Source: a bacterium (GTDB taxonomy: Bacteria; CSSED10-310; JAFGSJ01). Taken from it: DNA of 64,000 nt. How positions within the stretch are numbered: the first letter of the stretch is position 1; each line of letters opens with the position of its first letter. The position numbers and the translations under genes were made by a program. Where the stretch lies: NCBI GenBank assembly GCA_016934675.1, contig JAFGSJ010000152.1:29199-93198 (forward strand), given 5' to 3'. Of the stretch, positions 49,141-58,259 are shown piece after piece. The notes under the pieces were generated by a model. The model had not been told where the DNA came from and searched no databases. It worked only from the letters and a program-made list of their open reading frames with translations.

Positions 49141-51172
49141 AGATTTTCTCATACCTCTTAGCCCCTTTGTTTCCAACGGTTTCACGGATTTTCCTTGAAC
49201 TGACTAGCTCTGAAATGCATTGCCTGATTTTATGAACGGAAGCTCCGGGAATCGTTTCCCGAACTCCATTAACTAATTCGCAGTTTTTCACACCCGGTGA
49301 AATGCTTAGGAATTCAATAATTTCGTTTTCGATTTCTTCTTTTGTATTTACTGATTGTGCAGTATATCCAAAAAAACGAGCAGATAATAAATCTTTTGTT
49401 TCGGGTTTGTGTTCATATGTGAACCGAGCAGAAAAGGGCTTCACGTCAACACCACGTGTCTTTGTGGATTTCACCGTGATTATGTCCTCATCGCGCTCGA
49501 CCAAAAGAGCTAGGTCAAGAGCGGCCTCGATTGAGCCATGACCACGAAGCTTGTCACCTGACCGTGCCTTGATCGGTTGCATCTTGCGTTGATGGTGAAT
49601 TAAAATGATCGAAGTCCCGGTTGTCTCGATGACCTGCCGAAAATTGGATAGGACCTTGCCCATATCAGCGCTATTCTCTTCGGTATCGCCCGTAACATTG
49701 CCCAGGTTATCGATGACAACGAGTCCAGCCTTATGATGCTTGATCGTCTCGATCAGCAAGGCGATTGAATCGGCGCGATCGGCATTTAACCAAGGTTGTG
49801 GCATACTGTAGATGAATAACGGTGCGTCAGTGGGGATGTTGTAGGCTTTACCTATGGCTGAAAAACGGTCCAGTATGCGGCGTTGTCCATTGTCGAAATC
49901 GAACCAGACAATCGGCGTTTTCACAGTTTTATAACCAGGAGTTGATACATTAAAAAAAACCTCACCTGGAAGTCCTGCAAGCCATTCAGTACCGATCAGG
50001 ATATTCCCAACCATATCTTGGATGAGGAAGGTTTTTAAGTCACCTGGGCCGCCATAAATGATTATCAGAGCCCCTCGTTCAAGTATTCCATAAACTAAGT
50101 ATTCAATCGGCGGACGGTCCTGATATGCATCGGCCATAGAAAGAGGCTTCCAGGGAAGTAACGACTCTTGAATGATGCGCTCGAGGCTTGCCTTAGTCCC
50201 CCCCAATTCGATGAAAAAATCTGAAATGTCTTTCCCGTGATTATCTGGAACAGCCTGATTATTGAGTTTCGGGACGTGCCTATACCATTCGACGACCTTG
50301 ACCCCGATCTTTCGGAGCGATTCCGCTGCTTTCAATCCCGGCTTATCAAAATCAGGGAAATAATAGAGATTGTATTTACTCTTCAGGTCCGCTAATTGGT
50401 CCAAAATCGGTTTGGTAATTGATGCACCCGGAATGGCAACGACATTTGAAAAACCCTCGTCAATCATCTTCCAAGTGTCTGGCTCACCTTCGGTAATAAT
50501 CAATCGTTCCTCACCATTTGGAGCACCATACAATCCGACCGAAACACCATGGTCCCAAAGGCTTTTTCTGGAAGGATTGAAACCGTGTGCATGAGCGCGA
50601 AAATAACCATCATGATGGGGATAGATGATATACTCAGAATCAGCGCGGAGTCCTAATTTCTCGACTGTAGCCCTGGAGATACCCTTTGACTGCAAGTAAG
50701 CGGCTGCACTGGTAACCTCCCAAGCAGATTTTGCTCGATCGTACCGATCTTTTAGCGTCTGACCGATTTTCCGCTCACTGACACGACGCTGAATATTGAT
50801 CCCAACCGCTTCGGCGGCGATTTTTAGGACATCGGCGAACTGAGTCCGAATATTGAGACCATGCAGTTTTGCAATGAATGAAAGGGCGTCACCGGACCAG
50901 CCACACGCGAAACACTTCGCACCACCATCTTCAAAGAATACGAAACTGGCATGTTGATCATCATGAAGAGGACAATGAGAGGACCAGCCTTTTCCCGCCC
51001 TTTTGATGTCCTGGCAAAACTGGGAAAAAAAGCGAACCGGGTCGGAGGCGATTATAGCTTTAATTTTCTGGGCAGGTATGCTATGATTCAGATTATCTTG
51101 TGTGCTGGGAGTTCCCTCTGCTTGGCGGCCCTGGGAGCTCTTGGCCTTAATCTCAGTATCCATCGGGTTCAC
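49139..51172 (-). CDS. Primase-helicase: CHC2 zinc finger, Toprim, RepA-like AAA ATPase
   Basis: CPLHDDQHASFVFFEDGGAKCFACGWSGDALSFI; LIITEGEPDTWKMI; YFPDFDKPG; IIIYGGPGDLKTFL; VVIDNLGN. Confidence 0.9.
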   Translation of the reverse strand: MNPMDTEIKAKSSQGRQAEGTPSTQDNLNHSIPAQKIKAIIASDPVRFFSQFCQDIKRAGKGWSSHCPLHDDQHASFVFFEDGGAKCFACGWSGDALSFIAKLHGLNIRTQFADVLKIAAEAVGINIQRRVSERKIGQTLKDRYDRAKSAWEVTSAAAYLQSKGISRATVEKLGLRADSEYIIYPHHDGYFRAHAHGFNPSRKSLWDHGVSVGLYGAPNGEERLIITEGEPDTWKMIDEGFSNVVAIPGASITKPILDQLADLKSKYNLYYFPDFDKPGLKAAESLRKIGVKVVEWYRHVPKLNNQAVPDNHGKDISDFFIELGGTKASLERIIQESLLPWKPLSMADAYQDRPPIEYLVYGILERGALIIIYGGPGDLKTFLIQDMVGNILIGTEWLAGLPGEVFFNVSTPGYKTVKTPIVWFDFDNGQRRILDRFSAIGKAYNIPTDAPLFIYSMPQPWLNADRADSIALLIETIKHHKAGLVVIDNLGNVTGDTEENSADMGKVLSNFRQVIETTGTSIILIHHQRKMQPIKARSGDKLRGHGSIEAALDLALLVERDEDIITVKSTKTRGVDVKPFSARFTYEHKPETKDLLSARFFGYTAQSVNTKEEIENEIIEFLSISPGVKNCELVNGVRETIPGASVHKIRQCISELVSSRKIRETVGNKGAKRYEKI

Positions 51173-51279
51173 CTAAACAAATAAACTGAGTCCGACCGCG
51201 CGGACCGGCGGGGACGCGACCGAACTCAGTTAAAATTTTTCGTAAGTATAAGTTCATCTTGCCAGCCCTTTTCTCAATA

Positions 51280-51546
51280 TTATGCTCTGATACGAGTAAG
51301 CTGATTATCCGAAAATTTCGGTAGTCTGATCTCGGAGAACGGGTCCTGATCGGACCAAAGAAATTCGACATCCACATCTAAATATTTTGAAAGCCCAATC
51401 ATTACTTTTCTTGGGACATCAAGCTTTCCTTCAACCATCGACACAAGTGATGTGTAAGGTATCCCGAGCTTACGGGCGATGTCAGTTAAATAAATGCCCC
51501 GACGTTTCAGAATGGGGTCCACTTTAGATTTGATTTTTCTTTTCAT
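51280..51546 (-). CDS. HTH (XRE/Cro-CI type) regulator
   Basis: ILKRRGIYLTDIARKLGIPYTSLVSMVEGKLDVPRKVMIGLSKYLDVDVEFLW. Confidence 0.85.
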   Translation of the reverse strand: MKRKIKSKVDPILKRRGIYLTDIARKLGIPYTSLVSMVEGKLDVPRKVMIGLSKYLDVDVEFLWSDQDPFSEIRLPKFSDNQLTRIRA

Positions 51547-51637
51547 CGCAACACCTCCGTTCTGATTATATTATTACACTCCCGTTGGGAAAAAGTCAAT
51601 AGTCCGTAACGTGATTTATGCCTTGTAATAGCCATTA

Positions 51638-51722
51638 TGTGACGGGTCGTTGTCCTTTTTATACATCGACGCGTAACATTTGTGACGGCTCGTTGTCTAT
51701 TTGATAGGTGGACGCGTAACAT
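51638..51722. promoter_or_regulatory. Tandem 42-bp imperfect direct repeat upstream of the XRE regulator
   Basis: TGTGACGG(G/C)TCGTTGTC...GACGCGTAACAT twice, 43-bp period. Confidence 0.75.
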
Positions 51723-52578
51723 CAACACTCCTCATTTTCGAGTTGTATTTGATCCTACAAGCCGCACTACAACTTGATTGAGGGCTCCGAGAGGGATAGA
51801 CAGGAAGCCCACATTCCCGACATAAGAAAATATTTTTCCATTTTTCTTCAGAAAAAAGTAAAAAACGCCTAAAACTATCAAAGGTGAGCTCTCGAAAATT
51901 CCGGGAAACACCATAGAAAACCGACCAGTTTTTCGGTGACATCTCAGTTTCACGGCCATGCATTCCACTGACCAGTGAAATACCGTCATGACCTATTTTC
52001 TTGTTTTCCAGGGCATAGCGTAGTCGTCGGGCAACGAAATTCCGCTTCTTTTGTGGCGTGTCGATGTCGATATGCCCGAATAGATCATTCTGCTTGCCTT
52101 CAAGAATATCGATCAGGGCGCCGATCACCTGCGCGGTTCCGAAAGGACCCTTTTCTTGGTCTGTTCCCCATGACTGATAGAATTCATTCAGAGGATTCAT
52201 AACTTCGTGTTCAATTCGCCTGATCCATGTATCATTTGACTCACCCTCTTTTCTGACCAGACCGGCACACATACGCGTTATTTCCCCCTGGACCAGGACA
52301 AGTTCCTCTTTCGATTGCGGGAAAAGTGCCTTGTTTCTCATTAACATTGATCGAGTGAGGGCTGTTGACGTGTAGAAAAGTTCGGCCTCATATTTGATTC
52401 CTGAAAGAAGTGATTTGAGCCATTCAGAGGGCGGGTTATCTGGTTTAATATGGATGACTTCATGAAAGATGCACCGCGACCAGACGTTTTTTCTGCGTAG
52501 TTTTGCCATTTGCCGATCCTTTCGAGAAAGGGTCATAAGTGCGGACCCGGAATTGAAAATCATGGTTTGTTTTGCCAT
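51697..52578 (-). CDS. Hypothetical protein with C-terminal CxxC...CxxxC zinc-finger-like tail
   Basis: FLCRECGLPVYPSRSPQSSCSAACRIKYNSK. Confidence 0.65.
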   Translation of the reverse strand: MAKQTMIFNSGSALMTLSRKDRQMAKLRRKNVWSRCIFHEVIHIKPDNPPSEWLKSLLSGIKYEAELFYTSTALTRSMLMRNKALFPQSKEELVLVQGEITRMCAGLVRKEGESNDTWIRRIEHEVMNPLNEFYQSWGTDQEKGPFGTAQVIGALIDILEGKQNDLFGHIDIDTPQKKRNFVARRLRYALENKKIGHDGISLVSGMHGRETEMSPKNWSVFYGVSRNFRELTFDSFRRFLLFSEEKWKNIFLCRECGLPVYPSRSPQSSCSAACRIKYNSKMRSVDVTRPPIK

Positions 52579-52670
52579 GATACCACGTCACGCGTCCAAG
52601 GTAAAGAAAGAGCCCCCGCCCGGCCTGGGCGGTTTGCTGGGCGGGGACTCGGGTGTTACGCTTCTATCAT

Positions 52671-53345
52671 TCAATCCCTCTTGTTTGAGTGGTTCAACTG
52701 TACTGCAGTTGTCCCGACAATGTATTTTCCGGGTGGCACAATGACGTCTGGATGCTGGATTCCATCCACGGCGGTGTGGATCAGTTTCGTTGGTTCTTTC
52801 ACCCAAAATTGACCACGGTGATACAGTTGCGGTAACTCAAAGTTGTGATGACCTGCACCCATACGCTCATGTGCAAAATCTTCATCTGGGTAGGCATTCG
52901 CGCCGGCAGGTTTAAGCAAAAAATCGCCCTGCTGGATGACTCCTTTATCGGCCCCGATACCTAACTTTCGAAGTCGTTTCAGGACGCTTTTCGGCGTGCA
53001 TTCAAGCCAACCCTTGGTTGCGGGTGCTCGGTGAATGTAAATGTGTCCAGAATCGCCCTCGAACACGGCAAAAACGAATTTTTGAGAGCCAGAACATTTA
53101 GGGTTTTTCCAATTTTTTACTTGGACCTCACCCCGGATCAGACTAACATTGCCCTCGGTCGTGTCGCTGATTTCCGTTGTTTCAACCGAAGCCTTTTTTT
53201 CGTAGCCTCGTGATTCAAAACGTGTAACCGTTATCTGACCGGTTTCCTGGTCCACATTTATCCGGGGCAACCAATCGCCCGGACCATTCCAGTTTCCCCC
53301 CGGCGAAACGACTTCGGTTTGATATTTCACTGACAGGTTTTTCAT
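52671..53345 (-). CDS. Hypothetical protein (start taken at MKNLSVKYQTEVV)
   Basis: Long colinear ORF; QGDFLLKPAG...VKEPTKLIHTAVDGIQHPDVIVPPGKYIVG. Confidence 0.65.
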   Translation of the reverse strand: MKNLSVKYQTEVVSPGGNWNGPGDWLPRINVDQETGQITVTRFESRGYEKKASVETTEISDTTEGNVSLIRGEVQVKNWKNPKCSGSQKFVFAVFEGDSGHIYIHRAPATKGWLECTPKSVLKRLRKLGIGADKGVIQQGDFLLKPAGANAYPDEDFAHERMGAGHHNFELPQLYHRGQFWVKEPTKLIHTAVDGIQHPDVIVPPGKYIVGTTAVQLNHSNKRD

Positions 53346-53349
53346 GACA

Positions 53350-53616
53350 TTATGCCTCGTCGTTTTCCCGATCCCAATCTTGATATTCAAGATCAGCAAT
53401 CCGCTCCGAGCATGGCTTGATTATGACTTTGATAGGTCCGTTTTTGGCCCGATCCCGGACATTCCAGATGATAAACTGCTCGAAAAAGGCTTCTGTTCCT
53501 ACAGAATATGGCGGGCAATACATGACGGTCGTGCTCTTTCTGATCCCATAGCGGTACCATTCGAGCAGGATTGAGGGGATAGACTTGAAAAAACGCGGGA
53601 TAGTGTGTATAAACAT
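53350..53616 (-). CDS. Hypothetical protein (88 aa)
   Basis: Colinear ORF immediately upstream of 52671-53345. Confidence 0.6.
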   Translation of the reverse strand: MFIHTIPRFFKSIPSILLEWYRYGIRKSTTVMYCPPYSVGTEAFFEQFIIWNVRDRAKNGPIKVIIKPCSERIADLEYQDWDRENDEA

Positions 53617-53691
53617 GATAGACTCCTTTGAATAGGGGTTTTGGGGATAACGGTGCTTGGCGGTGCGGTTATCCCCGTTTTATTGTACGCC

Positions 53692-53877
53692 TTATTTCCT
53701 GTTCTCCAGGAACTCCTTTATTGCATTTTCAGTACAGAAATATTTCCGGCCTAACCTTCTGGCTTTCAATTCACCTGTCTGAATATGTTTTCTTAGCGTT
53801 CTTTCTGAGATGTCGAGTTGTTCTGATATCTCCCTTAAAGAAAATAGCTTGAGTCCTTCAAATTCCTTTGGTGTCAT
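53692..53877 (-). CDS. Excisionase/AlpA-type helix-turn-helix protein (HTH_17)
   Basis: LFSLREISEQLDISERTLRKHIQTGELKARRLGRKYFCTENAIKEFLE. Confidence 0.88.
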   Translation of the reverse strand: MTPKEFEGLKLFSLREISEQLDISERTLRKHIQTGELKARRLGRKYFCTENAIKEFLENRK

Positions 53878-54021
53878 AATCAGACCTCACTTTTAACTGT
53901 CAATTATTTCCGTTTAACGACAATATAATGCTATTCATTTCCTTTGTCAAGTCCCTCTATAAATAATCATACTAAACCCCGCTCCCTTGGCGGCGATTGC
54001 CCTGGTCTGGCGGGCGGTTGG

Positions 54022-54047
54022 AACTTCAGCAAAATTTTGCTGAAGTT
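54022..54047. promoter_or_regulatory. 26-bp perfect palindrome, candidate operator
   Basis: AACTTCAGCAAAATTTTGCTGAAGTT, 13+13 with no spacer, upstream of the excisionase-like gene. Confidence 0.7.
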
Positions 54048-54081
54048 TATCGGTTCGCCTTCCCCGGTCCCCGATACGGGC

Positions 54082-54222
54082 CTAACCTCTCATTTCCAAT
54101 TCGCCGAAGTATCGCTTGATCAGTTCGGTTAGTATCTGGACAATGGTTTTTTTCTCGACTGCACAGATTACTTTCAGCATCCGGTGTGTTTCGTCATCGA
54201 GTTTTGCGAGAATGGTTTTCAT
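54082..54222 (-). CDS. Small ribbon-helix-helix-like protein (46 aa, not in supplied ORF track)
   Basis: MKTILAKLDDETHRMLKVICAVEKKTIVQILTELIKRYFGELEMRG. Confidence 0.65.
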   Translation of the reverse strand: MKTILAKLDDETHRMLKVICAVEKKTIVQILTELIKRYFGELEMRG

Positions 54223-54742
54223 AACTTAGCCTCCTTAGTAAGATTAGTTTGCTAAGTAAGATAATAGAACTAAGTTTATGAAAAGCAACCCGGCCACATT
54301 TCGGGCAGAGTTCGTCTTGTTCATCGGTTCCGGCGGTTGGCATCTGTAGTTCACTGAGAAGCGTTTCGGGCTTCGGCTCTTTGGGCGAGCGAGGGGCAGG
54401 ATTAATCGGGTATTTTGAACCGTTTTTTCTAGTAACATATTCCGCATCTACAACTATTGTAGATTCCTTTTTTAACTTTGATATGAACTGTTGTGTTACC
54501 CCACACATTTCAGCATACTGTGTTTGGGTAAGTCCCGGAAACTCTTTGACAGCGATCTGGACGGCCCGGCGTTTGTCAACATTGCGGCGTGGTAGCCCGT
54601 GCGTACTGTTCGCGCCGACGGCATATTTAACAGCATCGGTTCGTGTGCCGCTCTTAAAATTTCCGCGCCGATCGGCGCCGATCCGGTGGAGAATGATAAA
54701 TAACTGAATGAATTTATTAGGATGGTTTATCCATGAAAGCAT
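54194..54742 (-). CDS. ParB-family-like C-terminal fragment with HTH, lacking the N-terminal ParB nuclease domain
   Basis: GTRTDAVKYAVGANSTHGLPRRNVDKRRAVQIAVKEFPGLTQTQYAEMCGVTQQFISKLKKE. Confidence 0.65.
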   Translation of the reverse strand: MLSWINHPNKFIQLFIILHRIGADRRGNFKSGTRTDAVKYAVGANSTHGLPRRNVDKRRAVQIAVKEFPGLTQTQYAEMCGVTQQFISKLKKESTIVVDAEYVTRKNGSKYPINPAPRSPKEPKPETLLSELQMPTAGTDEQDELCPKCGRVAFHKLSSIILLSKLILLRRLSYENHSRKTR

Positions 54743-54773
54743 ATCAAATCAATACTAGCTTCGAAAATTCATC

Positions 54774-55670
54774 TCATTTCAGTTGATCTGTCAAATAATT
54801 GATTATATCGCCCGATAGTTCATCTGATTTTTGCAAAACTGAATAGGTCGTTAGAGTTGAGGTGACTTGTTTAAAAATTTCATCAGCTATCCCGGGATCA
54901 TTCTTTTGGGAATACAAAATCTTTCGTATTGTATCTCGCCAGAAATTCAATTCTTTTGAATAATCACTTATTCTGACTAATAGCAGAGTTTTTACTTTCA
55001 TGGCTCGAACATATATTTTTTTGGTCTCTTCATCTTTTTCTTTTACAATTAACTTGCTATTTTCAAGTACATTTTTTGCCTCTGTTTCAACCTCCTTGTA
55101 TCTTTCCTCTACTCTATGCAGTCTATTTTCAAGCTTGTCCCATATCCTCTTAACAAAATAAAAGAAGCTGCCAAAAAACAAAGCATATAATAGAGAGTTA
55201 GTTAGAGCATTTTTAAAAATAATAATATTTGGATGTTCAATATTTTCATTTTTATAAATAAACAAATTTTTTTCATTTGTATTAATAAATTTAATACCAT
55301 CATAATCCTTTATATCTTTTAAAGGAAAAAATAACCTAATTAAAGAATTCTCTTTTATTTCTGAAATTTCAATTAATTTTGATTGTGTTGACTTTGTATT
55401 GGTTACTAAAGTTTTTATGCTGATTGGTGTGGTGAACAGAATATCTGACTCGTTTATATCTTTGGGCACATAAATCCTTAGATGATCAATGGGGGTTTTC
55501 GAATAATTTACGATATCTGCTGTTTGAAAATACTTTGCATCTATTTGAATAGGTGGTCCTAAAATCACATATCCATCAGGTCTAAATATTAAACCAACTA
55601 GATAATTCAATATAAAAGTTCCAAAAAAGGTGATGATTACCGTTGTGATTGTTCCACGTGCCATATTCAT
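54774..55670 (-). CDS. AT-rich hypothetical membrane protein with coiled coil
   Basis: Two TM segments (ITTVIITFFGTFILNYLVGLIF; LLYALFFGSFFYFV) then coiled coil. Confidence 0.7.
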   Translation of the reverse strand: MNMARGTITTVIITFFGTFILNYLVGLIFRPDGYVILGPPIQIDAKYFQTADIVNYSKTPIDHLRIYVPKDINESDILFTTPISIKTLVTNTKSTQSKLIEISEIKENSLIRLFFPLKDIKDYDGIKFINTNEKNLFIYKNENIEHPNIIIFKNALTNSLLYALFFGSFFYFVKRIWDKLENRLHRVEERYKEVETEAKNVLENSKLIVKEKDEETKKIYVRAMKVKTLLLVRISDYSKELNFWRDTIRKILYSQKNDPGIADEIFKQVTSTLTTYSVLQKSDELSGDIINYLTDQLK

Positions 55671-55716
55671 ATTGCCTCCTCAGATTGTTGGAGAGTTGGT
55701 AGCTTTTTGATCAATC

Positions 55717-56220
55717 TCACTGGTAGTCTTTTCTATGTTTCCCCAGCCTATTTTTTTCTGATTTTAAAAGATACTGCTGCAGCTCTTTTGCTTCTACATC
55801 ATCCATACTTGCTCGAGCTTTTGTTCTATCAGCCATCCCCATTCGAGAATATTTGAATGCTTTTTCGTCGAGTGAATAAAGCAAACTTGGCGCGTTTTTT
55901 GTGCCATAAATCAACCAGAATCCATCAACTTCACCCTCGTTTTCCGTTTTGAATCGAGCCCCTAGGTAATATGCTTTATCATGGGAACTGGACTTGATTA
56001 TGAAGATTTTTGAAATGGTGTGTGTGTCCCCAAGCATTCCCTGGACATGATTTCTCTGGGCTGGGCTTGCATATTCAATCTTGAATTTTCCATCATCCTT
56101 CACCACCCCGCTGCTTGTTTCAAAGTGAATCACCCCGTTTTCATCAACATACTTGGTTATGGTTGCGAGACAGAGCGAGGGAACGAAGCAAAGCAGAGCT
56201 ATCGCAAGCGGTCTTTTCAT
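55717..56220 (-). CDS. Secreted DUF4124-like hypothetical protein
   Basis: Signal peptide then ITKYVDENGVIHFETS. Confidence 0.6.
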   Translation of the reverse strand: MKRPLAIALLCFVPSLCLATITKYVDENGVIHFETSSGVVKDDGKFKIEYASPAQRNHVQGMLGDTHTISKIFIIKSSSHDKAYYLGARFKTENEGEVDGFWLIYGTKNAPSLLYSLDEKAFKYSRMGMADRTKARASMDDVEAKELQQYLLKSEKNRLGKHRKDYQ

Positions 56221-56568
56221 GTGTGGGATCCTCCAGATTCAGTATGACCGACCTGGAGGGAAATGTCAACCGGATCGACAACCGGCGAAATTTTGCCAGC
56301 GGCAAAATAAGGCCATATTTCCGGTTTGGCGGGTGGGGTTGGTCTCGGGCGGTCGAGATCGTGCAACCTGGTGGATCCTGTGCGGTCAGACATGTAAAAT
56401 CTTGACTGTGTTTCCAGTTCGATGGACCGCCCCGGGTAGCAGACTTCAAGGTAATGCTCGGCCCGGTGACGCTCGATCTGAATGAAGGGGCGCACGACCT
56501 GGCGGTGAAGGTTATCGAGTTTTTGGGGGGGATTACGGGGGATGGGATAGGATCAAATTAATTGAAAT

Positions 56569-56784
56569 TTAGAATGGTTTATTTACTATCAGATCAATAT
56601 ATTCCGGACATTCTTTAAGGGGGCGTTTACATTTTGACTGATGATCACATTCGAATGTCGGTCCTTCCTCATTCAGAACATTATTTCGAATCGTAACCAT
56701 TCTACCTGGATTGAACCTCAACTTCACAATATCATCTATAACTTCACAATGTTTCATTACTTCTATGGTTTTCATAAGATTCAA
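56569..56784 (-). CDS. Small hypothetical protein
   Basis: 4-bp overlap with upstream protease gene; CDHQSKCKRPLKEC. Confidence 0.55.
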   Translation of the reverse strand: MNLMKTIEVMKHCEVIDDIVKLRFNPGRMVTIRNNVLNEEGPTFECDHQSKCKRPLKECPEYIDLIVNKPF

Positions 56785-57233
56785 TCACAAATAACGATAG
56801 TGCCGTCTCTCCCGTTGTAAGTAAGATACCAAAAATTAAGTATTTCACGACCAATTAGACACTGAGCTGTTCCTTTTATTGGACATGCAACAAGGGGTAT
56901 ATCAATAGCTTTTCCCCAATGAAATTGAATTCTACCAAAAAAAACAGGCCTCTTTTGTTGATCTTGAACTGAGGTCACTGTTGTAAATCCAGTATGAACC
57001 AGATTCAATTTATCTGCGATTTCAGGAGTTATGACCGAGGAAATGGCACCTGTATCAATTAATGCTGGAATTTTGATAGCAGCAACTTGATCACCTTTTT
57101 TGATTGTCGATGATGGTTGCATGATAAATACATCTAAAACTGGACCAAGGTTCCTAAGAGCGATACTCGGAGGAATCAGAATCTTTTTTCCTTCGCTTGT
57201 ACCTTCTCCGCCGTATTCGATTTTTGTTATCAT
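56781..57233 (-). CDS. Retropepsin-like aspartic protease
   Basis: IPALIDTGAISSVITPEIADKLNL and CLIGREILNFWYLTYNGRDGTIVI. Confidence 0.8.
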   Translation of the reverse strand: MITKIEYGGEGTSEGKKILIPPSIALRNLGPVLDVFIMQPSSTIKKGDQVAAIKIPALIDTGAISSVITPEIADKLNLVHTGFTTVTSVQDQQKRPVFFGRIQFHWGKAIDIPLVACPIKGTAQCLIGREILNFWYLTYNGRDGTIVICD

Positions 57234-57469
57234 AGAGCAGCGCTCATCACAAAATTGACAGGTTCTTGTTCAAGAACTTGATGAACAAGAAAAACACCGT
57301 CTGGCCCAAAAATTCTAATGCCCTCAGAAGCCGCTGTAGCGTAGTCATCAAACGAGTTGATTACCTCCTCACCTTGAATAAGTAGGAATTTATATTGATA
57401 TTCCTTCAAAAGTCTTTCCTTTTCTTTTTCAACAAAAGACAATTCTCTGTTCAAGTCTTTCTGTTTCAT
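57230..57469 (-). CDS. Small partner of retropepsin-like protein (DUF5678-like)
   Basis: FLLIQGEEVINSFDDYATAASEGIRIFGPDGVFLVHQVLEQEPVNF; GAAGGGGG RBS before ATG; 4-bp overlap with protease gene. Confidence 0.65.
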   Translation of the reverse strand: MKQKDLNRELSFVEKEKERLLKEYQYKFLLIQGEEVINSFDDYATAASEGIRIFGPDGVFLVHQVLEQEPVNFVMSAAL

Positions 57470-57779
57470 AATATAACCCCCTTCCGGTACTTTACTTTTT
57501 ATCAGTACAAACAATCAATGTCAACGTTTGTTTCAAGATTCATTGAAACTAATTGAATTCAGCAGCATTCAAGATATTCTATTGAGCCTCTTTCTCGATC
57601 AATTCCAGCTATCCTCAATCGAGATTTTCCCCGCTAAAAAGAGGTTTCCAATTGCCTGACCAGGGCATTATTTTGACCTCCGTTCCCATTTTCTAATCAA
57701 TTTCAGTTCTCTCCTTGATCAGCCTGGTTCTGAGCAAGGTTTTCAGAAATGCGGCCACACCTGTGGACCCTGACTCTTG

Positions 57780-58256
57780 TCAATCTGTGACATAACAATC
57801 GACATACGCGTCGTCACTGGCAATTAAAGTAATCAGGGCAATGTCCCGCTTGCACTTTATCTCTATTCGTGTAAAGCCTGCATCGAAGTCCAGGACTCTC
57901 CAGGGCGGTGAAATAGCAAGGTCCGGGTCAATGTCCTCCGGCTCATAGTTCGGATAAACCTTGACTGTCTGTCCCGTCGTTTTGAGGACCAGGATGATCT
58001 TTCTTGCATCCCGGACCTGATCGGCCGTAAGCCTGACCGTCTTTGTGTAATCGTTGGCAAAGTCAAAATCAAGCTCATAGTAATCATTCAAGCGATACGG
58101 TTCATCACTGACCTTGACCAGTCCGGAATCCGGGGAAAGAATGTCTAGAATTTCATAAGTCTGGCAGGTTTGGCCCGGTTCACACAGGCGTTTCAATCCC
58201 CCGATGATAGGCCGATACGTAACAGCATTTGTTCCGTCATTTCTATAGGTTGGCAT
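57780..58256 (-). CDS. Hypothetical protein, possibly virion-related
   Basis: Beta-rich acidic ORF of 158 aa, first long ORF of the element. Confidence 0.55.
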   Translation of the reverse strand: MPTYRNDGTNAVTYRPIIGGLKRLCEPGQTCQTYEILDILSPDSGLVKVSDEPYRLNDYYELDFDFANDYTKTVRLTADQVRDARKIILVLKTTGQTVKVYPNYEPEDIDPDLAISPPWRVLDFDAGFTRIEIKCKRDIALITLIASDDAYVDCYVTD

Positions 58257-58259
58257 AGC

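Noticed and set aside
52614-52646. CCCCGCCC/GGGCGGGG hairpin as a regulatory RNA
   Set aside because: Simple GC stem between two genes; most likely a terminator or attenuator, with no further support
53643-53676. GGGGATAAC...GTTATCCCC inverted repeat as a mobile element end
   Set aside because: Single intergenic hairpin downstream of the excisionase-like gene; terminator-like
56221-56565. Plus-strand ORF ending ...VADFKVMLGPVTLDLNEGAHDLAVKVIEFLGG
   Set aside because: Looks like a C-terminal gene fragment but is too short and lacks a convincing start
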